The translations under genes and the position numbers were made by a program. The notes under the pieces are model-generated. The model was given only the letters and a program-made list of their open reading frames with translations. It searched no databases and was not told the DNA's origin. Below are positions 9,819 to 21,018 of a stretch of DNA of 22,167 nt, in pieces. Location of the stretch: the NCBI GenBank assembly GCA_000512085.1, contig ASPP01009896.1, positions 1 to 22,167 of the forward strand. The letters run 5' to 3'. Positions within the stretch are counted from its first letter, which is position 1. The number at the start of each line of letters is the position of its first letter. The DNA comes from Reticulomyxa filosa. Lineage: Eukaryota; Foraminifera; Reticulomyxidae.

Positions 9819-11163
9819 TCAACTTAGGTGGCAGATGCAACTTGAACTTGTGTCCATCTTTGAAAAAATCAAAAACAAATTAGTTTTGGCATCCAATTCA
9901 TAATGCTTCAAATCATTGCATGAATATACTTGTCCTATCGTCACATCAAAGGAATAAAGAAAAAGTATTAATATAATTAATGCAACAAAACATAAACAAA
10001 ATGATTCAATACGTTGTGTATCGTCGTTTGTATTCGAGAATATAATTTCGTTTGTAGTTAACGACACATTAGTTTGTACAGTCCGGTCTTTGGTTCTTGT
10101 AAACGATAGTCGTGATTTATTTCGTTTGGGCCATTTCACTAACATACTCCATGCTATTACACTGTCTGTGCTATCCGAGGGAATGGATGTTTGCTTCTCG
10201 GCTGGTTTCATTGACCTATTTTTCAATCGATCGCCAGTGCTACCAGCAACACCATCATCATGCACTGAGGGTGTATTTGGTGCATTTGCACTACCACCGT
10301 AGGTTTGACTTTCAGATGCGGTTGCAGCCACTATGCTCATGTTTTGATGCGAAGACCTCGTACTTGGTGGCGGTTGATAAGTTACGCTTTCGTTACGAAT
10401 GATTTTCCTTGAGATCCCCTTATTTGCCATGCCTGCGCCAATAGAAGTGTAGTACGCAGATCCATCTGGTGTATTTGGAATAGGATAAATGGCGCCAGTT
10501 TGTCCTGGCAAAACTCCTTGGAAGCTTCTTCGTTTTTCCGGCTATTTGTTCGATGTTGTGTGTTATGTCCGATAAAAGACTATTTGTGTTTTCCCTTTTT
10601 CGAATGTGTTTGACGCATTTCCTTTTCGGAATAAGAAACAAGCCAATAATTCAACAAAGGCACACACCAAACTGTTCCAATGGAGCTAGTTGCAATATTT
10701 GGTTCTCCTCGTACAATATTATGCAACATACGACTGCTGCCACCATTTTTCGTAATGGGTGGTCGTGGTAGTTCTTCTGATACACTCGATTTTTGTGAGA
10801 GTTCGACTGGATAGTCCAAGGCTGCCGCGTTGTTGCCATGCCCCTTTTTGACCCTTGGCGCCGCATTGCTCGTCTGCTGATAATGTTTGTGTCCATGCTG
10901 ACCTGTCTTGTAGTTTGCACTGTTCTGCAACGTACCATCGTTACAGTCTTCCTCTTCTGTATCATCGTCGTCATCCTCGTTTCGAAGCTCGTCTCCGTCC
11001 TCGTTATGTTCATCTTCTTCATCACAATCGTCATTGTCTCGTAGATGGGTTGTATTCTTGCGTGTTTCTTTGTTTATGTTTTCTTGCTCTTTATAATTAA
11101 CTTCAGGGCTGACATCCTCGGACCCACTTTCTATTGGCGGAACTTTGAACGATTGATCAAAGA
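9819..11163 (-). CDS. Acidic low-complexity exons, probable 3' part of the Tudor-like gene
   Basis: Two exons, 11163-10673 and 10541-9819 (TGA), are separated by a 131-base GT-AG intron in phase 0. The first has no ATG between its upstream stop and codon 100 or so, so it needs an upstream exon. Acceptor 11164 pairs in phase 1 with a donor at 11301 in the preceding gene (138-base intron), which removes that gene's TGA at 11297. The product begins with an acidic region (runs of D and E) and continues with S/T/N/G/Q-rich sequence without domains. It ends with a hydrophobic segment (CLCFVALIILILFLYSF) and about 45 further residues. The last third, from about 10100 down, is AT-rich and may be intron or untranslated sequence read by accident, so the membrane segment is doubtful. 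No function is recognised. Confidence 0.5.
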
Positions 11164-11301
11164 CTTTATTATTTGTTTATTGTAACTACTTTTATACTGT
11201 ACATACATATATATCTGTATTCATATAAATATATATTTGTATACATACATTTTTTTTTTTTTTTGCATGCACCCTACATCCAAACAACAAAACAACTCAA
11301 C

Positions 11302-13749
11302 ATCTTCCACGGCTTCTGCTTTTGCTCTTTGCTGAAGTGATGTCATTCAAATTATTTTGCAATAGAAGCAATTCGGATTTCAATGTTGCCAAATGTTTCG
11401 ACAATGTACCGCGATCGATAGCGCCTTCGGTGCAGCATTGTTGTATGTAAAAAACTCTCTTTTGCAACAATTCGATATTGGTGAGGGCTCGCTTGGCGTA
11501 ATCTCCAATCGCTTTATTTACCTCTTGTTCGGTGTTGCATTCTTGTTGTAACCTCTGATTTGACAGACTGAGTGTCAACTTTTGATTTTGTACTGACTCT
11601 AATTCTTTTCGCAGCTGATCTATTTGCTGATAAAATTTGCGTTGCTTGACTTGCCAAATTGACATCATGTCATCTGGATCCTTTTCAGATTCTTGATTCA
11701 AGCGCTTTGACGAGGCTGCTTTTTTTTCGGATGGATTTGGATCATTGTTTTGACTTTTCGAACTATTGCTGTCGTCATTCATTTGTTTCACTGCAACATA
11801 CACACAATATGCACATATATTGACTGACACTGTATTCGTTTGGCAGATAAAAAAAAGGTAATAAATTGTCGACACATACAACGCTTAACATTGGTTTTCT
11901 TTGAGTTTTAGCGCAATCTCTGTCTCTTTCAGTTTTTCTTTCAGTACTGTGTTTTCTTTACGTAACGATTTATTCCTCTGCTGCAATATCTGATTTTCAA
12001 ACAGAGAAGGGAGACACAACACATCAATCCCACAGTCAATAAAAAAACATATGTTGTTTTGGATTGCAAAGACACATTATTTTGTGAATGGTGTTCCAAA
12101 CCTCATATTTTTGAGACACTTTCTGTGTATTTTTGTTTGAGGAATGAGAAGATTTTCTGTCGTCCTCACTTATTTCTGTAGAAAAGTCTCGCGGCGACTC
12201 GAGCGTTGGATTGGATTGGTTTAGATTTAGATTTTGACTTTGTTTTTTTATATGATCTTTCATACAGGACATTTTGTCCTGCGATTTTTTCAATTTTCGT
12301 TCCAATTCCACAATGGCGTGGTTTTTAAGCTCTAATTCTTTCAACATCACTGTCGTGGAATCTTCTTCGCTTTGCAGTTGTTGCTCTCGCATTTGTGCCT
12401 CTGTCTCCAATGTCGTTATCTTTTGCAACAACTGCTCTCGTTCTCTGTTCCATTCTTTTTTTTTTGTATTGCATATATCACCCCTTCCTTCCAATATTTT
12501 TTATACAATATATTATATGCGTACATATAATATAAATATATATTATACATAATGGACCCTGTTGATCTCATATCTGTCTTTGTAAACAAACTTGAGTTCC
12601 CACTCGTGGCGTTGGCTCTGATGTTTCGGAAGCGCTTTGGGAAGCCTCTCCTGCTCTGTTGTGAGAGCCAGGAGGTCTCTCATTTGGAGTGGAATGAACA
12701 CTTTCGGCTGTGGATTGACTCAGGATACTTTTGGATTTCTTTATTTCGCTCTCTTGTCTTTTTCCATTGATTGTGTTTTCGTTGGAATTTCTGTTTTTGC
12801 TTTGTTCGATTGCTCCCTTTGAGTTTTGTTGTTGTGATAGCTTTTCTTTTTCTTTGTCTTTGTCTTTGTCTTTTTGCTTTTGCCTTTGCTTTTCTTTTTC
12901 CTTTTCCTTTTCCTTTTCTTGATCCATTCCGTTTTCTGTTCGTTGTTCCATTTCCCCATTTTCGCTTGAATTGCTGTCGTCGTCATCCGATTTTACCATT
13001 TCGTTTTCTCTATTTTCGGCGCCATTAACCCCACCATCATCTGTCCCACTGACAAGTCCTGGAGGCTGTTGTTATTGTTTTGTGTTGCTTTGTTTTGTTT
13101 GCTTGGCGACCGCAGTCGAGTCACCGCGGAAACAAAGGATGTAACTAATTCGTCTTCCAAATCTGGGTAACGATAGCGCACCCAAATGGAATTTCTTCCA
13201 ACTTCTTTTGACATTACTTGCGATTGTCCATTGTTATCCACTCGCCATTGCAACGTAAGCCATTCCTCTTGGTTGTTGCTGCCATCGGGGGTATGTGCAC
13301 GTACCCCTATTATCTCGGCTGGGAACCAGTGCTTGTGTGTATTGCTCCAACATTCCACACTTGTGCCTATTGTCCAGTTGCTTCGGGTCGTTGCCTGTTT
13401 GCATTGGTTCCATTTGTCATTCAATGTTGGAGTTCGCGTTTTGTTTGTTTGTTTGTTTGATAGTAGTTTTACAACTCGATTAGCCTTGCCTTTTTTTTCC
13501 CTCTCAAAAAGTCTACTCAACTTCATTTATGGTACGAAGGTATTCCGAATCAGGGTCCAGATATTTTGTCTTCATCTGATGATCGACCCAGTATCGTACG
13601 TGCAGACATGGTCCTTCCTCGTCTTGGCTAATACAATATATCTCTCCTGGACGCCAGCGCTCTAATCCTACACTATATACTTTCACTGGCTGACCACGAT
13701 TCCATTGCCCCTGGCGCCCATTTGCTTTTTCATAGATGAGCTTCTCCAT
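11302..13749 (-). CDS. Tandem Tudor/agenet-like domain protein with coiled coils
   Basis: Start ATG 13749. Exons: 13749-13522, 13394-13146, 13065-12592, about 12434-12102, 11989-11890 and 11790-11302. If not spliced onward, it stops at TGA 11299-11297. Residues about 16-72 (QPVKVYS, W-R-P-G-E-I, then VRYWVD) and about 82-150 (WTIGTSVECWS, W-F-P-A-E-I, then LTLQWRVD and WVRY) are two related SH3-barrel-like modules. They follow the pattern W-x2-G-x2-V-x-V-x-S, then W-x-P-x-E-I and a hydrophobic strand. Such Tudor/agenet/chromo-barrel modules usually bind modified histone tails or other chromatin partners, and that role here is inference. Exon 3 holds a K/E/D/Q repeat. Exons 4-6 have strong heptad coiled coils (for example LELKNHAIVELERKLKK and QIDQLRKELESVQNQKL). 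The acceptor of exon 4 is uncertain, because the frame also reads well upstream to about 12455. Combined with 11163-9819 the gene would encode 1028 residues. Confidence 0.7.
12841..12920. repeat. Coding microsatellite (hexamer and related units)
   Basis: An imperfect array of CTTTTC, CTTTTT and CTTTGT units on the plus strand. On the minus strand it encodes alternating K-E, Q-K and K-D pairs within exon 3 of the Tudor-like gene. Repeat length probably varies between strains or alleles, and hexamer units preserve the frame. Confidence 0.8.
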
Positions 13750-14498
13750 TTAATTCTAACGTTATTGGAAGGGTGTACACGCTTGTCAAAAAAAGTTTTT
13801 ACTGTATTCATGGAATTAAAGTGGGCACTGTTTGCTTGTCGAAATTTCGCGTGCTTACTTTTAAAAGAAAGAGAACATTTCATTTTATGGTTATAAATAG
13901 ATAAATAGCTTATGATATGGAAAAAGACAAAAAATTTAAAATCTTCAAACTGACTGTGGAGCAAAAGAGCACGACTATGTGAATATAAACAAGTTGTGAG
14001 TTGTTTCCTTGAATTTTGAAAAATCCTGAATTGCGCGTTCAAAAGTAGGCTGAGAGACAGCAAAAAGCTTATGAAACAACGAATTGCAGCAAATATGCTT
14101 ACAATTTTGACAACTTTTTTCGTTTTCAATTAACTTTAGTTGTTTTCATTTGCTGGTGTCTTCTTGCCAAACAAAAAAAAAAAATGAAACTACAATTAGG
14201 ACAGAAACTAGCTTGATATTAAATTACGACATTCAAGGATATTTTCGTTACAGTGATACTGAAACACAAGTCAATTAACTGAAAAGTAACTATGTGCATT
14301 AAAAAGAATGACAAACGAAGTTTTATGTTGTTATGCTTTGAATATTTTGCTGAAACGAAATTTTGTTACAATCTGCTTGTAAATTTTGCCTTATGAATTC
14401 TACATTTAATATTAGCTTTTTTGTAAAACACACATTCGCCAAAATAAACAAAAATTCATAATATTCACAAAGTATTAAGGCTAATTTTAAATATAATA
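13750..14498. promoter_or_regulatory. Spacer between methyltransferase stop and Tudor-like gene start
   Basis: Both flanking genes are on the minus strand, so this is the 3' flank of the methyltransferase followed by the promoter and 5' leader of the Tudor-like gene. A minus-strand frame at 13683-14129 is open but has only a TTG start and no recognisable content. I read it as leader or intergenic DNA. No defined element is visible. Confidence 0.5.
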
Positions 14499-15837
14499 TT
14501 ATGTCTTTTTTTGAGATTTCACAACTAACAATCTTGCTTGTTTTTCCATGTGAGAAGAACTTGTCAACTCGATGTCAAATTTTTCGTCAGCCTCTTTTCT
14601 AAACATTGCTTGTATCTCTAGCACAGACTCCCAAATGTTAGTGCTTGCGTTTGCCACCATCACAAAAAGACCTATAGACCAAGTCAAAGCGCTGTGCAAA
14701 AGCTTGCTCCGTTGTTAATTTTCAACAAATGGTGAAAGTCGATCATTTGCATCAGACATAAAGTGATAGAAAAGGAAAGAAAAACCGACCATTTGGTTTC
14801 AATACCCGATGGACTTGCTTGCAAATTTGAGATACGTCTTGCAAAGTATTAGAGGATGCGCAACTTGGAAACTTTTCTGATCCTTTCCCATTTTTATGTT
14901 TACTATTTGTTGTGGCTAACATCCCTTTTTCAATGACGACCTGTTTATTTTGAGTAATCATTGGATCGAAAAGGGTTATCTTTCTTCTTTTGCGTTGCTG
15001 TGTTTTTTAGAAGCAAGCAGACAGTACACATATAGTACGCACATATTACATACATTAAATGTATTGTCGGCAAAATGTAACCATTTCGCATTCGCACAAT
15101 GGTATTTAATGCACTGCGTCAGCGAAGACGTATCCGCAAAGAAAAGTGAGGGATATTTGCCGGCATTGCCCAGTCTTATATCATTTAAAGATTTTGCCAT
15201 ATCAAGTGCACGACTACTAAAGTCAATACAAGTGATATCTGTGAATTCCGAATGAAGGACTAAATTTGAGGCCAATGCACTTAAACCACACCCAATTTCC
15301 AAAATTCGAATGTTTTTGTTTGACCCAAAAGTTTTTTCCAATGTTGCTTCCAAAATCGTCTGAACGTCTCGCGGAGAGCAAATCCACTCCAATGTATCCA
15401 TTTGGTGTGCCGTGACTTTGTTATTCAACACATTGTCTTTCAGGGGATGTATGTCGTAAAAGTTGTCCCAGTATTGTTTTTGATAACAATCTAAATCTAT
15501 GTTTTGGGCGATGTCTGTAGTAATCTCATTGATATCCATATTATATTCGGATCCTGCAGATTTATTTGGATTGCATTGCTTTTCCTTTTCCAAAATGTTC
15601 CATTCTTTGCCAGCGGCATTTAGCAATTCGTCCAAATTGAAGTCGCAGTTCGTGTGTTGTGCATTTGTTTGTAGTTTTCTCTTCTGTGTTTGTGTTTATT
15701 TGTCTATTTTCTTTTTTTTGAAATGAAATGTGAAAAGGTCAATTTTGCATTGGCTTTGTGCATCAAACGTTAAACATATCTGTTTTGTTAGCAAACCTGC
15801 AACGGATTAAAGGAGGTTGGTTGTCCGATGGGTCCAT
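14499..15837 (-). CDS. Class I SAM-dependent methyltransferase, METTL12/METTL13-like
   Basis: Exons 15837-15797, 15678-15054, 14940-14790 and 14671-14499 (TAA) give 329 residues with agreeing phases. Introns are 118, 113 and 118 bases. The core is YWDNFYDIH, then motif I (ILEIGCGLSALASNL, SAM-binding glycines) and the acidic residue after strand 2 (CIDFSSRALDMAKS). FADNTFNVVIEKGML follows (strand 4; the D/E-K-G-x-L signature of this group), then VHRVLKPNGLFVMV (strand 5). Relatives methylate lysines in translation factors or citrate synthase. The substrate here cannot be told, and no strong mitochondrial leader is visible. Introns 2 and 3 fall inside the conserved strands, so the joins are well supported. 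The first exon (MDPSDNQPPLIRC) is less certain. The start lies 93 bases after the ZZ gene's stop, and a phase-0 splice from 15942 to 15846 could fuse the two genes. Confidence 0.82.
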
Positions 15838-15930
15838 ACGTGTTACCTACGTGTGTCAGATGTAATAAATAAACTAATTAGTTTTGTGTCGGAAGCATTG
15901 AGGTGATTTGAAATAATGAGAAAAAGCATA

Positions 15931-18903
15931 CTAACTTGTAACAGGTGATAATTTGAGATAACGAGCTGCAGCTTGAATAGCTACCCGATGAGGGTGATTC
16001 GAAGATATAGATGGAGTGTCTGAGATCAAGTCCGAGTTACAATGCATCTCTTTGGTTGTTCCCCATTGTGCCGCAATTTTTTTCAGTTTCATATCCATTT
16101 CTTTTGATAACATTTCAAGCTGCATATTCTTTTTTATTTCATTGTCAAATGACTCGTCTGTCTTGGAGACAATTTCCATGCTTTTTTTCTTTTTTTAAAT
16201 TTTTTTAAATTAATTTGTGCTCACGATTCAATCCTCGAGCACACACACACATGAAAAATTTCTTGACAAAAAAAAAGCGAAAGAGATGGGTTCATTTACC
16301 GTGTATTGATGTTTGATGGCATCAAGTTTCAATCTTAAAACGACATTAGCGTGTTTTTTACATTGGAACATGTTTTTTACTGTAGCCCTATCATGCGTGA
16401 TAATGACATCGCTTACATTCTTTTGAAATTTCAGTGCATACTCTTTTCCAAAAAACTCTTCAGCTTGCTTCATTTTTTGCTTTTCTCTTGTCAATATTTG
16501 CTTCTTCAAATCCATTTTCTTTTTTTTTTCACTTTTTTTTTTTTTGTATGTGTACGTTTTTTGTTATCACCATTTGCTTCAAAAATTACTTTCTATTGTT
16601 TTGTCTTCGAAACTGCTGTCCGCTATTTGAATTGGAATGTAAGACAATCAATTCATTGTTGTTTTGATGCAATTTTGCTTCAAGGTCACAAAATTCTTTC
16701 CAAAAGAGGTCTTTCCATTTGTTTTCAGAAATTTGAAAGCAGTCGCTTGAATCGTGCCAAATGACATCTGTTTTATAACAACCCATCCGTTCGTTATTTA
16801 CAGTTTCATGAGAATTTCCAACCATTGGACTAATTTCTGACTCTCGAGTGCTATACGCATCCTTTTTTTGTTTAATGTCTTTTTTTGGGGAATCGCACAT
16901 CTGTCTCGTTTGTGTCGAACTATTAGTACATGTACTCATGGAAGACCCCACAATTGGGTTAGAATAACCCATCCATTTCTCCTCGCTTATGCCTTGCGTC
17001 TTTCCTTTCGATGGAAAGGGTAACATTTCGCTGATTCTCCTTTCTTGGCTTTCAGTGGCAATACTTCCAAGTGATACCCTGGGATTCACAAAAGGGCTGC
17101 AATGGCTCGAATTCACTCCATTGTATTCGGAGCTAATTGCATTGTCGTGCCAATTGGTATTTGATAACCCTGCAAAAGAAGACTATTTAAATGTAAACAT
17201 TGAAATGCAAACTATGTATTTGTATATATATCAATAAACGTTAATATATTATATATATATATATAATATATATATGTGTAACAATGTAATTCACACATTT
17301 AAAAAAAAAGGAGCATAACTTTATCTATAGTTGGACTTGCGACAGAGTGACCCTGAAAGCAGACTTGTGAATGCATATCTTCGTGCAAAAGGCTGTATAA
17401 ATTGTGACTGATTTTTCTTTTCTTGTTTGGTGATATCGTGTTTGTGTTGTCGTTATTTTCATTACAACTAGTAACATCTATTTTATTGTCCGCTGATACT
17501 TCAGAAAAAAACAACGAGCTGCGTAATTGTTTTGGGTCTGAATGAGCGCTACTTTTCACATAAAGCAATCATTGTGCGGCTGTCTAAGTAAACAGACAAC
17601 AACAAATAATAGTGCAAAACTTGATCGGTACGTCGAAGCTCATAGTATTTGTCACTTCTCCATGCTGACAAGACATTGGCTGCAATCTCGCGTGTAAAGA
17701 CAGAGGTGGCATTGATATGTGTGGATTTCCTTGTACGTTGCTCTGAATCTCGTTGGCTCCGCTGACCTTATTTGTGTCTTGGTGGATCTGACTGAGATTA
17801 TTTGCGCTTATAAAAAACACGGTTTGGGAAACAGTCTGACCAGTATTTCGAGAGATTAAATCCAAAGCGTCGCGTCCAATTCGCAAATTGTTTGCTGCGA
17901 CAGCGCTTTGTTCGGACAAGTTCAATCCATTCAAGCAGAAATTAACTGTTTCCTTTGGGTCGTGACCCTGTTCAATTATACCCTCTTGCATTATGTATTC
18001 ATGCATGGACTTGGCTTTACTTGTCCGATTTTTTGCATTTTTTTTTGAATTTCTTTTTTTGTCCAATTCTTGTACATTTTTTGTTGTGTTCGATTGTCTG
18101 TTTTTTTTTAAAACCCTTTTTGCTTTGTTTTTACTCACACCTTTTCGAGTTGTTTGATACACTTCAGTTTCTCCTTTCTCCAGTTTTTTTTTGTGGTTAT
18201 TACAATCAAAAGCACTTTGACGCCCCCTTTTTGTCTTCGATGCTTTCGGCGCTGTGTCGCTTTTATGGCTCTTTTTTTTGCTCATGCCTGTTAAAGATGT
18301 AGAGTTTTGAAAATCAAACACTACAATTACCATAGTTGTTTTTAAAAAATCCAAAGTCTTTTGTTGTTTTTTTTTTTTTTTGTTTTTTTGTATGAGCCAT
18401 GAGATTTTTTACAGTTGCTTTTTTTTCATAATCGAGTGTTTAAGTGACGTGCAGTTCTTTTTTTTGTTTCGTTTTTCTCCCCTCCAAAGCATGTATACTT
18501 ACTTCTATCATGGACGGCATACTCTTTTTTTTTTTAAAGAAAAAAACGATTAATTTTGTAACAACTTGAAGTCTTTTTCTGTGGGCCACAGGATAGACCA
18601 ATTGCCTTATGCTCGGCACAAGTAAGGCAAAGATCGTAACCACGTTCATGTCTTGGAATTTCGTTCGAAATACCGCAATGATATATATGATCATACGTTG
18701 TCAATGTTGTTCCACATGAATCACATCCGGCCATGCTCATCGATGTTCCTGCGTACGCTTCTTTCACTGTTGTGTAAATCAATTCCTTGCCGCAACCAGG
18801 AATCGCACATGACTACGCAGCCAATATACAAGCTCTTAATTGAGTATACGTAAATATTAACTACAGAAATTTTTACTTAACGACGATTAGCGAGTACTTC
18901 CAT
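15931..18903 (-). CDS. ZZ-type zinc-finger protein with long basic and coiled-coil tail
   Basis: Model exons: 18903-18898, 18812-18599, 18523-18503, 18287-17621, 17551-17337, 17169-16590, 16531-16300 and 16188-15931 (TAG), 730 residues. The exon at 18812 encodes SCAIPGCGKEL, then a ZZ-like finger: CDSCGTTL, YHC and YDLCLTCAEH (Cx2C, C, Cx2C spacing). ZZ fingers bind peptides such as histone or ubiquitin-like tails; the ligand here is unknown. The next large exon is very basic (MSKKKSHKSDTAPKASKTKR and more K/R runs), which suggests nuclear or nucleic-acid contact. Further exons are S/N-rich and the last two form coiled coils (LKKQILTREKQKMKQAEEFF). The six-base first exon and the 21-base third exon are weak. 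The donor GTAAGT at 18502 is strong, but its 215-base intron is the longest here. The basic part could also be a separate gene starting at ATG 18285. Confidence 0.6.
17238..17276. repeat. (TA)n microsatellite in an intron
   Basis: An almost pure alternating T-A tract inside the intron between exons 5 and 6 of the ZZ gene model (17336-17170). It can fold back on itself and is a likely length polymorphism. Confidence 0.85.
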
Positions 18904-20649
18904 TTGAATTTTAGTGGGAGAGGCAATCCAAAAAATAGCAAACAAATTCTTTTTAAAAAAGAAATAAACAAAGAAAGCAAAAGACAAAGGGACGACAAGA
19001 AAAGGGCAGTATTTATCTCACTCGTTTTGAAGGTATGTCCATTGAGGTTCGTTTGAGGACAAAAGCAAATATGAAAAGTTTGTAACGATACTGGCAGAGA
19101 ATTAATAATCTCAATTCAAAAATAAAAATACAGTCACCCCAAAAAATTAGTTTTATTGGCTTTTTATCAACCTATTTCTTTCATTTTGTGGTATAAGAGC
19201 CTGTACTTTTAATTCGAAAACTGTTTAAATATCTTGGCCAAAAGGTCAGCCTGTTGGCGAACATCAAATTAAAGAGGGTTGTTTGTTAAAGACTTGTATT
19301 TATTTGTCACTCTTTTCAGGTTGCTGTTAATTTTTTGGTAATCATTTTGTGTGCTCGGATTTTCTGAAAAAAGCACCAATAATCGAATGCAAAAAAAAAA
19401 AGTGCTCTCAGTTACTTATTGTGAGTCTTGTCGTAGATGGCAACATTGAAAAGAAATTACATTTGACACATTTCGGTCTAAGTTTCAATGCTCTCGAGCA
19501 TTAAGAAAAAAAGCCCCAGCGTATACGTTCATAAGAAATATGAACGTACAAAAAAAAAACCTGAAAAAGTTACATTAAAAAACTAAGTTAGTACACTTGC
19601 ACATTTTATCCACCGTATCATTTTTTTAGATCATACATGTACAATAGAGAGTGCCTTTTTCGAGCTTTTTGTTCAGGAGAATGTTATGAGTTGTCCCAAA
19701 ATAATCTCGAGAGCAGCTACTAATTTTTAACAATTTCTGCTACTTCTTTAATATCAATTTGGATCCAAAATGCCATTGGTGTTGTTATTCGCTCATGATG
19801 ACCTTTTTGTTTTTTTTTGTGCAAGGCATTTGTACGTGTCACCCTTGATCACTACTCGAGCAAAAGTCCAATCAAAAAATCATTTAGTTTCCCAATATAG
19901 GGTAGGGGGGGAAAAAGATTCGAAATTGGTTTTGTCAAGTTATTTTGTTGTCATAACATTACTCAAGCAAAAAATTTAAAGAACAGAAACTCAAGAAAAG
20001 ACATCCAGGATTTTCGGAACTTTATCCACAGAATTACGGCTAAATTAGGTATGTGTGCTTGCATTGTTGTCGTTTATTTCTCAAAAGAATAGGTACGCTC
20101 AGCAAATAGTAGCATCTATTCAAAATATCCGACTTACTATGTGTAATCTGGTGACATTAGTAATTGCAAGTGTGTCATGATTTCAAATTGCTTTGTGCCG
20201 GTGTTCACCTAACCTCAAACAAGTTTACATGATCAAAGCGTCTTCCTTCTTAAAAAATCGATTTCAATTCACTGAAAGTAGAATTTATATAAAAATATCG
20301 TTTCGTGTTGCACATTTTATCTGTCATGTGTCCTTGAACTTCTGTAAAACAGAGCTCGTACCGTTTTTTCTACCAAAAAAGAAGTTATTGTAGTGTGTCA
20401 GGTTAGAAATAGCTAAGATTAATTTGCAATTTAAGGACAATGGATTATCCTTAACCTACTTATTTTAGTCCTCTCTAGAATTATAATCCTTTTAGAAGAA
20501 TCATCCTTATAAATGCATTACAGTATTCAATAGTTAACATCTTTATGTAGAAAATTGTTCTCATTGTTAGTTTGAACAATTTGAAATCATTACACAGCGT
20601 TCTGACTTTTTCGGCTCTTTGTAGCTCCCTTTTTCAAAAGGTACTGTCA
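18904..20649. other. Large divergent spacer, no gene recognised
   Basis: This lies between the start of the ZZ gene (minus) and the FHA gene (plus), so it holds both promoters. Frames at 19770-19979 and 20193-20393 are open but show no motif, no splice partner and A/T-run composition. I call neither. A strong hairpin lies at 19524-19548. I see no tRNA or rRNA. Confidence 0.5.
19524..19548. repeat. Perfect 9-bp hairpin followed by an A run
   Basis: TACGTTCAT (19524-19532) and ATGAACGTA (19540-19548) pair exactly around a 7-base loop, and a run of ten A follows. Read on the minus strand, this is a stem preceded by a T run, so it is not a bacterial-style terminator in either useful sense. Role unknown. 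Confidence 0.65.
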
Positions 20650-21018
20650 ATGTCTGGCCAACCCCCCGGTGGATTTTTTCGTTTAATAATCAATACAAAT
20701 GAAAGTGGTGAAGAAGAGAAAACTATTATATGGACACAACCCACATGTATCCTTGGAAGAGGTGGCAGAGAAGCAAACAGTCCCAACTTTGCTTCTTTAG
20801 GAAAGAGTAAGAACTTATCACGGAAACACGCGCAAATATTCTGGAACCAAGCTGAAAACAGCTGGACTATACAAGTCTTGGGAAAAAATGGCGTGCAGTA
20901 TGTTCGAGATCAAAAGTCGTTTCATTTGGACCAAAACCAGACTTTGTGCTTATCAAAAAATCAACCTACATTACTCGGGATGGGCGGGGTTAGAGTTCAA
21001 TTCTGCTGTGCTGTTTAA
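20650..21018 (+). CDS. Small FHA-domain protein
   Basis: A single exon from ATG 20650 to TAA gives 122 residues. Almost the whole length is one forkhead-associated domain. The signature residues are LGRGG (about 37-41), then SKNLSRKHAQIFWN (about 54-67) and LGKNGV (about 79-84), ending in the closing strands MGGVRVQF. FHA domains bind phosphothreonine peptides. The arginine of G-R, the S-R-K-H block and the N-G pair that make the pocket are all present, so binding should be intact (inference). The S-K-N-[LI]-S-R-[RK]-H-A form resembles the FHA domains of FOXK and yeast Fhl1. No DNA-binding or kinase part is attached. I chose the ATG because the frame upstream is open but has no motif. A 3' exon cannot be ruled out. 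Confidence 0.85.
   Translation: MSGQPPGGFFRLIINTNESGEEEKTIIWTQPTCILGRGGREANSPNFASLGKSKNLSRKHAQIFWNQAENSWTIQVLGKNGVQYVRDQKSFHLDQNQTLCLSKNQPTLLGMGGVRVQFCCAV

Noticed and set aside
12274-13028. Several plus-strand frames rich in F, C, S and L
   Set aside because: They are the complement of the K/E/D/Q repeat and coiled-coil exons on the minus strand.
13683-14129. Minus-strand 148-codon open frame overlapping the start of the Tudor-like gene
   Set aside because: No ATG at its start, no recognisable sequence. It overlaps a well-supported first exon in another frame and fits as leader DNA.
19770-20393. Two plus-strand frames (19770-19979 and 20193-20393)
   Set aside because: About 65 codons each, no motif, no splice partner, low-complexity A/T context.
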